A stretch of 64,000 nucleotides of DNA from Motiliproteus sp047633175 (GCA_047633175.1 JBLIEQ010000015.1:34734-98733), one strand, 5' to 3'. Shown: positions 34,064-41,946, numbered from the stretch's first letter. The notes: generated by a model from the letters alone, not told the origin. Made by a program: numbers and translations.

Positions 34064-34762
34064 ATGCGGCTGGATCGATTTCTTGGCAATCTGCCCCAGG
34101 GCAGCCGCCAGCAGGCGCGTCTCTGGTTAGCCGCCAGACGGGTCCTGGTCGATGGGCTGCCGGTGACCGATCCGCAGCAGGATGTCAGTGCCTTCAGCCA
34201 GATCCAGCTTGATGGCCGGCTGCTGCAGTCGCGCCAACCGCGCTATTTTATGCTGTATAAACCCCAGGGCTATCTCAGTGCGACCACCGATGCCGAGCAT
34301 TCGACGGCCCTGGAACTGCTCGATGAAGCCGATTCGGAGCAGCTGCATATCGGTGGCCGACTGGATCGCAACAGTACCGGCCTGCTGCTGATTACCGACG
34401 ATGGCCGCTGGTCGCGTATCCTGACCCAGCCCGATAAACAGCTCGCCAAGGTCTATCGGGTCGAGACCCGGGATCCGATTCATCCCGATACCGCGCAGCT
34501 GTTTGCTGCAGGCATCTACTTTGAATTTGAGGATATCACCACCAAACCGGTCCGACTCGAACAGCTCGACAGTCATAGTGTACGGCTGTGGCTGTATGAG
34601 GGGCGTTATCATCAGATCAAGCGGATGTTCGGGCGCTTTCGCAACCCAGTGGTTGGCTTACATCGTGAGAGCATGGGCGCGATCGTGCTGGATCCCGGAT
34701 TAGCACCCGGCGAGTACCGCGCCCTGACTCAAGCCGAGATCGACAGCGTCAGCCCCGGGTAA
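34064..34762 (+). CDS. rsuA: 16S rRNA pseudouridine(516) synthase RsuA
   Basis: Isomerises U516 of 16S rRNA. The ATG at 34064 gives 232 residues, essentially the E. coli length; a frame reaching back to 34022 overlaps the exonuclease gene. An S4 RNA-binding domain covers about 1-55 (Arg-Leu-Asp-Arg-Phe-Leu). The catalytic aspartate is Asp101 in Gly-Gly-Arg-Leu-Asp-Arg-Asn-Ser-Thr-Gly-Leu. The Tyr-Lys-Pro-Gln-Gly motif and the Tyr-His-Gln-Ile-Lys-Arg-Met-Phe segment follow the family pattern. Cotranscribed with the exonuclease gene. Confidence 0.94.
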   Translation: MRLDRFLGNLPQGSRQQARLWLAARRVLVDGLPVTDPQQDVSAFSQIQLDGRLLQSRQPRYFMLYKPQGYLSATTDAEHSTALELLDEADSEQLHIGGRLDRNSTGLLLITDDGRWSRILTQPDKQLAKVYRVETRDPIHPDTAQLFAAGIYFEFEDITTKPVRLEQLDSHSVRLWLYEGRYHQIKRMFGRFRNPVVGLHRESMGAIVLDPGLAPGEYRALTQAEIDSVSPG

Positions 34763-34767
34763 TCTAC

Positions 34768-34830
34768 CCTGTGGGTCGGCGTTTTATGGGTATAAAATAG
34801 TCCGACAATGCAGGCAGGGCTCGGTAAGAG
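34768..34830. repeat. REP-like dispersed repeat unit
   Basis: ctgtgggtcggcgttttatgg and tagtccgacaatgcaggcag modules between rsuA and the convergent lipoprotein gene, the same family as at 25437. Confidence 0.65.
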
Positions 34831-34834
34831 CCCT

Positions 34835-36424
34835 CTATGTCTCTGGCTCGAAAAACTGCTCAAATAGCTGCGGATCGTCGAAGTAGCGACGATTGGCAAA
34901 ACCGATGGCATGCGTACCCCAGACACGCATGGCGCCGGGAGACGCGACGCCCATCGGCCATAGCAGAAAGCGTTCCAGACGCGCAGTCGCACCGACTAGG
35001 CCATCGGGGTCGAACAGATTTCGACGACCCCCGGCCGTGGCCAGGCTGCGCAGCTGATGGTAGCTGTCGAACCGATAGCGGGTGCTGTCGTTATCACTAT
35101 TGTTATCACTATTATTATCACTAAGGTTATCGAGAGCAGCAGCCCTCGGCACCCGCTCCTCTGCGATTCTGATGCCTTGCAGGTAATGATCCTCGGGGGT
35201 GAGCTGCAGTACCAGGCGTCCCTGCTCGCGTTCGGGCGCGACACCGGGGAGAATCAGGGGTTGCTCCACATTAGCGGAGGGCGGCTTGATGCTCAGCCCT
35301 TTGGCAACCGGAAAAATCCGGTGGTAACAGCCACAGGGGTGAATGCTGTCGTACAGCAGCACGCGGCCGTCGGTATCCAGTGTGACTCGCCAGATCAGAC
35401 CATCCAATGGCCCAGCATACAGATCCAGGGGCCGCTGCGAGGGGCGCTCTGGAAACCATACCAGGTAGTTAAGTTGCAGCAGTGTCTGGCCATTAAAGCG
35501 GGTGTAGGAGGGCAGCAGGTAGGTGACCGGATCCTCCGTATCTATATCAGGCGCGCCATCACGCCAATAGGGACTGCCGATCAGGTCTGCCGGCGAGCGT
35601 GTAAAGGACTGCCACAGGGGTGCAAAGTGCCGGAACAGTGCCAGCTGCCGCTCGCTGTCAAGTTCGGGAATGCCCAGCGGGCTATCACTCCGCGCCTGTT
35701 TCAGCCAGGCGGCTAGCTGCTCGGGTTTCAGGGGTTTGTCGGCGGCGGGTTTGCTGGCGGCGGGTTGATAGAGCCGGCTGGGGCCCTGGAGCAGCGCCGG
35801 ACTGTTGAACTGCTGTCGCCAGCGTCGTTGGTGGGTGGCGATCTGTCGCAATATTATTTGTCGGGTCAGCGGAAACAGTCCCAGGGCCTGCTGCCAGTCG
35901 CTGTAGAGGTCCGGAACTCGGGCGCGGGTGGTTAATTGTGCGAAGACGCCGTCTGCCTGCAGGTCGCGAGATGCCCGTTGTTCGATGCAACGCTCCAGCT
36001 GCTGGCGCGCACCGGCCGTGACCGCAGGACTGAGGTTATCCAGTTCAACCTGACGGGCTTTCTTGCCGAGTCGATACAGCTGTTGATACCAGGCCTGCTG
36101 GCGGGTCGGACTATCGAGCTGCTTCGAGAAGCTGGCTAAGAAGCGGTCAACCCGCAGATAGGGATAGCCCGCGATGGGATAGCCCAGCGGATCGGCGTTG
36201 CCGCTAACCTGGATCCGCTGAGCGAATCGCTGCAGTATCAACGGGCAGTCGGCAGCGGGGTACGCCGTGTCCGGGGCCTGACGTTCTGAGGGGCGCAGAG
36301 GCTGCGGTAGCGAACTGCAGCCCAGCTGAACCATCAACATCGTAACAACCAGCCCTAAACGGGTCAGTCGCCTGCGGTGGTGCAGGGCACAGGAAAACCT
36401 CGATAGCAGTCTTGAAAAGATCAT
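34835..36424 (-). CDS. Large lipoprotein of unknown function
   Basis: Probable lipoprotein of 529 residues. A basic N-terminus, a hydrophobic stretch and the lipobox Val-Gln-Leu-Gly-Cys36 are followed by a hydrophilic body rich in Gln, Arg and Leu. I do not recognise the family. The C-terminal third contains the low-complexity run Asn-Asn-Ser-Asp repeated about three times, encoded by a 12-bp tandem repeat (35090-35131), probably a surface loop. The last 60 residues (Trp-Pro-Met-Gly-Val-Ala-Ser-Pro-Gly-Ala) look globular. The ATG follows AAGGGAG closely. The DUF2789 gene lies 32 bases upstream on the same strand, suggesting cotranscription. Confidence 0.75.
   Translation of the reverse strand: MIFSRLLSRFSCALHHRRRLTRLGLVVTMLMVQLGCSSLPQPLRPSERQAPDTAYPAADCPLILQRFAQRIQVSGNADPLGYPIAGYPYLRVDRFLASFSKQLDSPTRQQAWYQQLYRLGKKARQVELDNLSPAVTAGARQQLERCIEQRASRDLQADGVFAQLTTRARVPDLYSDWQQALGLFPLTRQIILRQIATHQRRWRQQFNSPALLQGPSRLYQPAASKPAADKPLKPEQLAAWLKQARSDSPLGIPELDSERQLALFRHFAPLWQSFTRSPADLIGSPYWRDGAPDIDTEDPVTYLLPSYTRFNGQTLLQLNYLVWFPERPSQRPLDLYAGPLDGLIWRVTLDTDGRVLLYDSIHPCGCYHRIFPVAKGLSIKPPSANVEQPLILPGVAPEREQGRLVLQLTPEDHYLQGIRIAEERVPRAAALDNLSDNNSDNNSDNDSTRYRFDSYHQLRSLATAGGRRNLFDPDGLVGATARLERFLLWPMGVASPGAMRVWGTHAIGFANRRYFDDPQLFEQFFEPET
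35090..35131. repeat. In-frame 12-bp tandem repeat in the lipoprotein gene
   Basis: Three units of the pattern gttatcactatt (third copy attatcactaag) plus a partial fourth. On the coding strand they give Asn-Ser-Asp-Asn repeats, so copy-number change would alter length without breaking the frame. Confidence 0.8.
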
Positions 36425-36431
36425 GGCTCCC

Positions 36432-37118
36432 TTAGAGGTCTGTCTGACATAGAGTCTTACTGATGCAACCTGCGGTTAAGGTCGTCGACCGCCTCACACC
36501 AGTCTGAATCCTCATTAAGCGCTTCCTGAATAAAACGTGCCTGGCTCGGCGACCAGAAATTGGCCCCCTCAAGCCGATCGAGCCCGGTTTCGGCGCAATG
36601 CTGACGGATAAACTGGTCGATCTGTTTCGGCTCGCTGGGTAGTCCCAGTTGTTGAAACAGAGTCTGTAGCGTGTGGCTACTGGTGTCCATGGTGTCTCCC
36701 TGACAAAATTATTTAAGACAATTAAGTATAGTCTAGTATCTCTATTTGTCAGGGTCGATGCGGTTGTTTTATTCTTTTCTGGAGTGCGTCTCTGCAGTGC
36801 GTCTCTGCAGTGCGTCTCTGCAGTGCGTTTCTCAGTAGTGCGTCTCGCTGGGGTCTGGCGCTGCCAGAGATGGCGTGTGCCCAATCCCAGTAAGACCCCC
36901 AGGCTGACCAGCAACGCCTGGACGACAGGATTCTCAAGCGGCGCACTGATCTGAACCAGCAGGGCGGTCGTCGCCGCCGTAAACAGCAGGCCACCGAAGC
37001 ACAGCAACATTGCGGTGGCGACACTGGAGAGCAGGGGGAGCGGGCTGAAATTACGGTCCTGGATAATCAGGAATAGGGCGGTGGTGACAAAGGTTGCGAC
37101 GATAATCCAGGATCCCAT
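36432..37118 (-). CDS. Small membrane protein with a possibly frameshifted tail
   Basis: The first 95 or so residues are convincing: three transmembrane helices (about 4-20, 29-51 and 62-80), with AGGAAG eight bases ahead of the ATG at 37118. After Gly-Thr-Arg-His-Leu-Trp-Gln-Arg the frame enters a 13-bp tandem repeat (36784-36822). It then continues for over 100 residues through the intergenic gap and, out of frame, through the DUF2789 gene. That tail is not credible as conserved protein. In the next frame the sequence stops at 36749. Most likely the functional protein ends near 36750-36830 and repeat slippage changed the frame. Function unknown. Confidence 0.45.
   Translation of the reverse strand: MGSWIIVATFVTTALFLIIQDRNFSPLPLLSSVATAMLLCFGGLLFTAATTALLVQISAPLENPVVQALLVSLGVLLGLGTRHLWQRQTPARRTTEKRTAETHCRDALQRRTPEKNKTTASTLTNRDTRLYLIVLNNFVRETPWTPVATRYRLCFNNWDYPASRNRSTSLSVSIAPKPGSIGLRGPISGRRARHVLFRKRLMRIQTGVRRSTTLTAGCISKTLCQTDL
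36457..36690 (-). CDS. DUF2789 family protein
   Basis: A 77-residue cytoplasmic protein of unknown function. It shows the pattern I recall for DUF2789: Met-Asp-Thr-Ser...Thr-Leu-Phe-Gln-Gln-Leu-Gly-Leu-Pro-Ser at the start, a central Ala-Asn-Phe-Trp-Ser-Pro-Ser-Gln-Ala, and Trp-Cys-Glu-Ala-Val-Asp-Asp-Leu-Asn near the end. GGGAG lies seven bases ahead of the ATG. It is on the same strand as the membrane-protein frame that overlaps it in another frame, and 32 bases before the lipoprotein gene. Confidence 0.85.
   Translation of the reverse strand: MDTSSHTLQTLFQQLGLPSEPKQIDQFIRQHCAETGLDRLEGANFWSPSQARFIQEALNEDSDWCEAVDDLNRRLHQ
36784..36835. repeat. 13-bp tandem repeat (GTGCGTCTCTGCA x3 plus decayed copies)
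   Basis: Perfect units at 36784-36796, 36797-36809 and 36810-36822, followed by degraded copies (gtgcgtttctcagta, gtgcgtctcgctg). Thirteen is not a multiple of three, so each gain or loss shifts the reading frame of the overlapping membrane-protein gene. Confidence 0.85.
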
Positions 37119-37308
37119 CTGCAGTACTTCCTATTTATAGATAGTTATAGTGAGCGTTGCTGACATGAGTCTACGTAAAAATGCAGCAAGAGCAACGGCG
37201 ATGAGGAAGGCCGTACTCTTAAGCCGTTCTTTTAGGCTGTACTTTTAGGCGCTAGGAATAGGCTGTAGAATTAGGCGCTTCAAAAGCAGCCTAAGACAGA
37301 ATCCAGCG

Positions 37309-38589
37309 ATGACTCAAAAACGCATACTAACCGGAATCACCACCACCGGCACTCCTCATCTTGGCAACTACCTGGGAGCGATCAAGCCTGCGGTGACAGC
37401 CAGTCAGGATGCCAGCCTCAAGTCTTATTTTTTCCTGGCCGATTATCACGCCCTGATCAAGTGCCAGGATCCGGAACGGGTCGCCCGTTCGACCCGCGAG
37501 ATCGCCGCTACCTGGCTGGCGCTGGGGCTGGATACCGATAATGCGACCTTCTACCGCCAGTCCGATATCCCCGAGATTCCCGAGCTGACCTGGATCCTGA
37601 CCTGTCTGTGCTCCAAGGGGCTGATGAACCGCTCCCATGCCTACAAGGCCTCGGTGGATGCCAATCGTGATGCGGGCAATCCGGATCTGGACGATGGCGT
37701 CACTCTGGGGCTGTTTAGTTATCCGGTGCTGATGGCAGCGGACATCCTGATGTTTAACGCCAAATATATTCCGGTGGGCAAGGATCAGATTCAGCATATC
37801 GAGATGGCGCGTGATATTGCCGGACGCTTCAACCACACGTACGCCGACCTGTTTGTGATGCCCGAGCCGATGATCGACGACCCTGTCATCATCCCCGGTC
37901 TCGATGGCCGCAAGATGAGCAAGAGTTACGACAATACTATCCCGCTATTTTGCCCCGAGAACGAGTTGCTGAGCCTGATCAAGCAGATCAAGACCGATTC
38001 GCGGCTGCCCGGCGAGTCCAAGGATGCGGACAGCAGTACCCTGTTCGAACTCCACTCGCTGTTTGCCAGCGATCAGGAGAGCGCGGATTTTCGCAGCAAG
38101 TTTGAGCAGGGGATCGGCTGGGGCGATGCCAAGCTGGAGCTGTTCGAATCGCTGAATGCCTACCTGTCCGAACCACGCAGGCGCTATAACGACTTGATGG
38201 GCGACCTGACCAGCGTCGAAGTCCTACTGCATAAAGGTGCCGAAAAAGCCCGGGAACATTCGGTACCCTTTATGCGTGAGATCCGCGAGGCGACCGGTAT
38301 TCGGCCGTTAAACAGCACCCTGGTAGGCGCGGGCAAGAGCGAGCCCAAGAAGAAGGAGAAGAGTGCCGAGCAGCTGGCGAATGCCGAGGCCGGTCGCCGC
38401 CGTGGCATCCTGATGCAGCTCAAACCGATGCTGGATCAGGTCGTTAACGCCGACGATAAAGCGCTGGCCGCACAGCAGGTCATTACCGCCAAGCGCGCCG
38501 AGGTCGAGAGTTTAAAGAAGAAAGCTCAGCAAAAAGCGCAGAACGAGCTGGAGCTATTGCTCGAAGAGCTGGCCGAGTATCTGGCCTGA
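37309..38589 (+). CDS. trpS: Tryptophanyl-tRNA synthetase
   Basis: Charges tRNA-Trp (class Ic synthetase). At 426 residues it is longer than E. coli TrpS (334). It belongs to the extended type found in Pseudomonas relatives, with an extra Lys/Glu/Ala-rich helical C-terminus. The HIGH-type motif is His17-Leu-Gly-Asn20 (Gly-Thr-Pro-His-Leu-Gly-Asn-Tyr) and KMSKS is intact at 202-206. The tryptophan-binding segment with Asp-Gly-Val-Thr-Leu-Gly-Leu-Phe-Ser-Tyr-Pro-Val-Leu-Met-Ala-Ala-Asp is present. No leader peptide or attenuator was recognised in the 190 bases upstream. Confidence 0.96.
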   Translation: MTQKRILTGITTTGTPHLGNYLGAIKPAVTASQDASLKSYFFLADYHALIKCQDPERVARSTREIAATWLALGLDTDNATFYRQSDIPEIPELTWILTCLCSKGLMNRSHAYKASVDANRDAGNPDLDDGVTLGLFSYPVLMAADILMFNAKYIPVGKDQIQHIEMARDIAGRFNHTYADLFVMPEPMIDDPVIIPGLDGRKMSKSYDNTIPLFCPENELLSLIKQIKTDSRLPGESKDADSSTLFELHSLFASDQESADFRSKFEQGIGWGDAKLELFESLNAYLSEPRRRYNDLMGDLTSVEVLLHKGAEKAREHSVPFMREIREATGIRPLNSTLVGAGKSEPKKKEKSAEQLANAEAGRRRGILMQLKPMLDQVVNADDKALAAQQVITAKRAEVESLKKKAQQKAQNELELLLEELAEYLA

Positions 38590-38611
38590 TCGTCAGCTGG
38601 TTACCCACAAC

Positions 38612-38660
38612 GCTCAGCCTGTAACACTGTGGGAGCCTTCATCGCAACGACGGCCACTGC
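38612..38660. repeat. REP-like repeat fragment
   Basis: cacaacgctcagcctgtaac and actgtgggagccttcatcgc, a partial unit of the dispersed family. It directly abuts the transposase remnant at 38669. Confidence 0.5.
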
Positions 38661-38668
38661 CTAAGTCA

Positions 38669-38824
38669 CTTGATGCTTATAAGGAGTCATATACTAATAG
38701 AAATACTTTTATTATCAAGGCATATGAGAGCGGTGGATATACGTTAAAAGAAATAGGAGACTGTATTGGTTTACACTATTCAACGGTAAGCGGGATTATT
38801 AAAAGTCATAAATCAAAGACCTGA
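38669..38824 (+). pseudogene. C-terminal remnant of a transposase (REP-associated/IS200-like type)
   Basis: An open frame of about 51 codons without a start. It encodes Ala-Tyr-Glu-Ser-Gly-Gly-Tyr-Thr-Leu-Lys-Glu-Ile-Gly, then Ile-Gly-Leu-His-Tyr-Ser-Thr-Val-Ser-Gly-Ile-Ile-Lys and a stop at 38822-38824. This helix-turn-helix tail with His-Tyr-Ser-Thr-Val-Ser is what I know from the C-terminus of REP-associated tyrosine transposases. The HUH catalytic domain is missing. The remnant lies next to a repeat unit, and the stop is followed by ctgaccccgcacccctttc. It supports the view that the dispersed repeats were once mobilised by such an enzyme. Confidence 0.6.
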
Positions 38825-38992
38825 CCCCGCACCCCTTTCGGCCTAGGCGGTTATGCACTTCGGAGTTGAATATGCCTATGAATTAGGCATATATAAAGGT
38901 AGACTTTTTTGTATAGCAGAGAGTACACCTCTGTGCGTAATGGTTTGTTACATATCATCTGGAATTTATCGCATACACTCAAGGAAGATAGT

Positions 38993-39988
38993 ATGAGAAC
39001 CCTCATTATGTTGGTTTTTGTCATACCGCTGCTCACCGCTTGTGGTGGTTCCAATGACGCTTCCACCCATGCCATAACCGGCGGTGGCATAAAAGGACCC
39101 CTGGTTAATGCCATTGTGACCGTTTATGCGCTGGATGCCACGCAATCTGGTTTTAAAGGTGCCGTCATTGCCACCGGCACAACAGATGCACAGGCAGCTA
39201 TAGCAGATGTAAATCTACCCTTGCCGCTAACACCGCCCTATATTATGGAATTTACCAGCTCCATTGATACGATAGATCTGACCACCGGTCAGTATCCGGT
39301 AGTGGCAACCTTTAGCACTGTGATCACCCAAACATTAATTGACAGCGGTAAGCCTATCTATGCCACACCGTTAACCCAAATGGCAGTAGCTATTGCCATT
39401 GATAATTCGACCAGCGCCACGAGTACCGACGATTTTCTGGTAAATTTGGCCGCGGCGGCTCATCAAGTGGTCGAGACAGTGGGTTTTGGCATGTCCCCGA
39501 CTATAGATATATTTACGACCTCGGCGGTACTGGATAACAGCGTAGACACGCCCCAAAAACAATCTGATACTTTGGCCTATCGTACCGCTATTGAAGCACT
39601 GGTCGCGGTCGCGTTTGCGATGGAGGCTGATGGCAGTATCTCAGGCACTGCCGAAACCATCATCAACGAACTGGCCAAGGATCTGAGCGACGGAGTCATC
39701 GATGCCAGTATTAATGGCACCGTCTCTACGCTCTATGACAGCCCAGCCCTCACCCTGTTTACGCAGGATCCAACCACGCTGCCCATCCCCAACGCGAGTA
39801 ACGCAGTAACGGTGGCGGACGTTAAAGACATACTGCTAGCAGAAACCACCGCGCTCGGCAGCACCGTATCAACTCCGGAACTGAATGACGGCAGCATCAC
39901 TAGCGTCGTGACACCCGCCCGCATCACGGCCGCTAATCGAGCCGTCTGGAACAGTTTTAGCTGGAATGACGGTAGCGTCTGGCAATAA
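38993..39988 (+). CDS. Secreted lipoprotein of unknown function
   Basis: A 331-residue probable lipoprotein with lipobox Leu-Leu-Thr-Ala-Cys17 followed by Gly-Gly-Ser-Asn-Asp. The ATG at 38993 has AAGGAAG six bases upstream; the longer frame to 38909 has neither a ribosome-binding site nor a leader. The body opens with Gly-Gly-Gly-Ile-Lys-Gly-Pro-Leu-Val-Asn-Ala-Ile-Val-Thr-Val-Tyr, like an Ig/carboxypeptidase-regulatory-type beta domain. It is rich in Thr, Ala, Ile and Asp with few charges. Family not recognised. It lies directly upstream (64 bases) of the DGR target gene on the same strand, so it may be coexpressed with it. Confidence 0.75.
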   Translation: MRTLIMLVFVIPLLTACGGSNDASTHAITGGGIKGPLVNAIVTVYALDATQSGFKGAVIATGTTDAQAAIADVNLPLPLTPPYIMEFTSSIDTIDLTTGQYPVVATFSTVITQTLIDSGKPIYATPLTQMAVAIAIDNSTSATSTDDFLVNLAAAAHQVVETVGFGMSPTIDIFTTSAVLDNSVDTPQKQSDTLAYRTAIEALVAVAFAMEADGSISGTAETIINELAKDLSDGVIDASINGTVSTLYDSPALTLFTQDPTTLPIPNASNAVTVADVKDILLAETTALGSTVSTPELNDGSITSVVTPARITAANRAVWNSFSWNDGSVWQ

Positions 39989-40051
39989 GTACCCTAGAAC
40001 CCAGCGCTACTCATTTAATTAGCTACTAAGGCATCGCTAAAAAGGACTTCA

Positions 40052-41545
40052 ATGATGATTAAGAAAAACAACCCAGCCATTCAGCTAGCGCTGATGATAG
40101 GCATAGGCTCACTGATGAGTAGCGGCGTTGCGCGGGCTGCGCCTGTGACACTGAGCATAAGCAATACGTTTGTAGTGGAGCAGCCAGCTACGGCAGAGGC
40201 TGTGAACCAAAATTTCACCGATGTTGAAACGGCAGTGAATACGCTATCGACAGAAGTGGATAGCTGGGTTGGCGTGCCGGGTCCCACTGGTCCTCAAGGT
40301 ATAACAGGTCCAGGTGGCTCTCTTGGTCCAACAGGTGCAGACAGTACAGTAGCAGGTCCAACAGGTCCAACAGGTTCAACAGGTCCAACAGGTCCAACAG
40401 GTCCAACAGGCCCAACAGGTGCCGTTAGTACAGTAGCCGGTCCAACAGGTCTAGCAGGCCCAACAGGTCTAACAGGTGCCGTTAGTACAGTAGCCGGTCC
40501 AACAGGTGCAACAGGTCTAACAGGCCCAACAGGTCTAACAGGTGCCGTTAGTACAGTAGCAGGCCCAACAGGTCTAACAGGCCCAACAGGTGCCATTAGT
40601 ACAGTAGCCGGTCCAACAGGTGCAACAGGTCCCGCTGGTACCGACAGTACAGTAGCCGGTCCAGCAGGCCCAGCAGGTGCCGACAGTACAATAGCCGGTC
40701 CAGCAGGCCCAGCGGGTACCGACAGTACAGTAGCCGGTCCAGCAGGCCCAGCGGGTGCCGACAGTACAGTAGCCGGTCCAACAGGCCCAGCGGGTACCGA
40801 CAGTACAGTAGCCGGTCCAGCAGGCCCAGCGGGTGCCGACAGTACAGTAGCCGGTCCAGCCGGTCCAACAGGCGCATCCGGTGCAGACATAACCGCTGCA
40901 GACATAGACACCGTGCTACCAGGTACTCTGGAGGGCGACACCTTAGTATGGAACGCCACAGACAGTAGATGGGACCTGACAGCTGCAGCTGCAGCTGCAG
41001 CAGCACCTGCAATAGGCGACAGTTACCAAGGCGGAATAATATTTTATGTGGATGCTGACGGGAGTCATGGCTTAATAGCAGCTTTAGCCGACCAGACTCC
41101 AGCTGGCAGCGGCATCCAGTGGTATAACGGATCATATCGAGAAACCGGCGCTACTGGCGATGGCTTGTATGCAGGCGCAATGAATACGGCCATGATTGTA
41201 GCCACGCAAATAGGCGATACCCCAGGGGGTAATTTTGCTGCAAAGCTTGCCGCAGATTATAGCGTGCAGGCGGATGGTAGCAGTTCATGTACAGTGGGTT
41301 TAGGGACTGATCAACCACCCGTAGATGAAATCTGCTATGGTGATTGGTATTTGCCGTCACGAGTCGAATTAAATGTGCTATATACATCTAGAGCCGTTGT
41401 GGGTGGTTTTGCTGGTATCTACTACTGGAGCTCTACGGAGTACGATAGTAACCTCGCGTGGTACCAGATTTTCGACGATGGCAACCAGTTCTACTACTCT
41501 AAGACCAGCGCCACTATCAGAGTGCGTGCGGTTCGGGCTTTTTAA
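40052..41545 (+). CDS. Collagen-like secreted protein with DUF1566-type C-terminal domain; DGR target
   Basis: Predicted surface or secreted protein of 497 residues. Signal peptide about 1-30 (ends Ala-Arg-Ala-Ala). A short helical segment with Asn-Gln-Asn-Phe-Thr-Asp-Val-Glu follows. A collagen-like stalk spans about 75-290, made of Gly-Pro-Thr and Gly-Pro-Ala triplets broken by about eleven Ser-Thr-Val-Ala modules. The C-terminal globular domain (about 325-497) has Gly-Gly-Ile-Ile-Phe-Tyr-Val, Cys-Tyr-Gly-Asp-Trp-Tyr-Leu-Pro-Ser and Tyr-Trp-Ser-Ser-Thr-Glu-Tyr. That pattern belongs to DUF1566/Lcl-type C-lectin-like domains. The last residues (about 448-495) are the DGR variable repeat. AAGGA lies five bases ahead of the ATG. 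Collagen-like adhesins such as Legionella Lcl are the nearest analogue I know. Confidence 0.88.
   Translation: MMIKKNNPAIQLALMIGIGSLMSSGVARAAPVTLSISNTFVVEQPATAEAVNQNFTDVETAVNTLSTEVDSWVGVPGPTGPQGITGPGGSLGPTGADSTVAGPTGPTGSTGPTGPTGPTGPTGAVSTVAGPTGLAGPTGLTGAVSTVAGPTGATGLTGPTGLTGAVSTVAGPTGLTGPTGAISTVAGPTGATGPAGTDSTVAGPAGPAGADSTIAGPAGPAGTDSTVAGPAGPAGADSTVAGPTGPAGTDSTVAGPAGPAGADSTVAGPAGPTGASGADITAADIDTVLPGTLEGDTLVWNATDSRWDLTAAAAAAAAPAIGDSYQGGIIFYVDADGSHGLIAALADQTPAGSGIQWYNGSYRETGATGDGLYAGAMNTAMIVATQIGDTPGGNFAAKLAADYSVQADGSSSCTVGLGTDQPPVDEICYGDWYLPSRVELNVLYTSRAVVGGFAGIYYWSSTEYDSNLAWYQIFDDGNQFYYSKTSATIRVRAVRAF
40330..40890 (+). repeat. Coding tandem repeats of the collagen-like stalk
   Basis: Nine-base units (ggtccaaca, ggtctaaca, ggcccagcg) alternate with a 21-base module gtgccgacagtacagtagcc or gttagtacagtagcc, repeated about eleven times. 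Third-base variation is low, so the copies are recent and slippage-prone. All repeats keep the frame. Confidence 0.9.
41393..41537 (+). repeat. DGR variable repeat (VR)
   Basis: A 145-base segment that forms the 3' end of the collagen-like gene and matches the template repeat 689 bases downstream (42082-42226). There are 123 identical positions and 22 differences; all 22 are adenines in the template. They alter 17 codons, mostly AAC/AAT in the template changed to Tyr, Asp, Ile, Phe, Leu, Ser, Thr, Gly or Ala. The invariant GC-rich end (atcagagtgcgtgcggttcggg) resembles an initiation-of-mutagenic-homing site. Confidence 0.95.
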
Positions 41546-41575
41546 CTATTGATCCCTTTAACCTTTTTCTTTTCT

Positions 41576-41597
41576 CCGCGCAGCGGGAATTTTTTTT
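41576..41597 (+). promoter_or_regulatory. Hairpin downstream of the VR
   Basis: CCGC-GCA-GCGG with a flanking T-G pair, followed by gaa and TTTTTTT, about 38 bases after the VR. DGRs often have a small hairpin shortly 3' of the VR that aids target recognition. The T-run also allows a weak terminator reading. Which role applies cannot be decided here. Confidence 0.45.
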
Positions 41598-41604
41598 GAG
41601 GCTT

Positions 41605-41946
41605 ATGGCGCTTTATTACGACTTGCCGGTTTACCGGGATACCTATAAACTGATACTCAAGATTTTTGAAGTGACCAAAGACTTCCCTAAAGAGTATAAG
41701 TACACCCTGGGGCAAGAGATGAAGCGGGATGCTTTACAATGGGTCAGAAGTCTTTATCGTGCCAATAAGTCAAGTCAGAAAAAACAGCATCTGGAACTTT
41801 TTTTAGATGAGTTTGAGTTAGTTAAATTAGAAATACGCCTGTGTGTTGATTTAAAAGTTGTATCCTTTAAAAAACAAGCTGAATTAACGATATTAATGGA
41901 CAGCATAGGCAAACAGGTTACTGGCTGGCGTAATGCCAGCCAGTAA
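41605..41946 (+). CDS. avd: DGR accessory variability determinant (Avd-like four-helix bundle)
   Basis: A 113-residue basic helical protein. The pattern Leu-Pro-Val-Tyr-Arg-Asp-Thr-Tyr-Lys-Leu-Ile-Leu-Lys-Ile-Phe, then Asp-Phe-Pro-Lys-Glu-Tyr-Lys-Tyr-Thr-Leu-Gly-Gln-Glu, is typical of the four-helix-bundle proteins that act as Avd in diversity-generating retroelements. In the Bordetella phage system Avd binds the reverse transcriptase and template RNA. The ATG at 41605 follows GAGG; a TTG at 41596 is the upstream alternative. Its place between the VR gene and the TR is the standard DGR order. Intact and AT-rich. Confidence 0.85.
   Translation: MALYYDLPVYRDTYKLILKIFEVTKDFPKEYKYTLGQEMKRDALQWVRSLYRANKSSQKKQHLELFLDEFELVKLEIRLCVDLKVVSFKKQAELTILMDSIGKQVTGWRNASQ

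Noticed and set aside
36691..36748. Treating the long tail of the membrane-protein frame as genuine coding sequence
   Set aside because: It crosses the ribosome-binding site and coding region of the DUF2789 gene in another frame and has no membrane or domain logic.
40330..40890. Regularly spaced repeats that could look like a CRISPR array
   Set aside because: They lie inside one open frame, are multiples of three and encode Gly-x-y collagen-like triplets. The intervals are not unique spacers.
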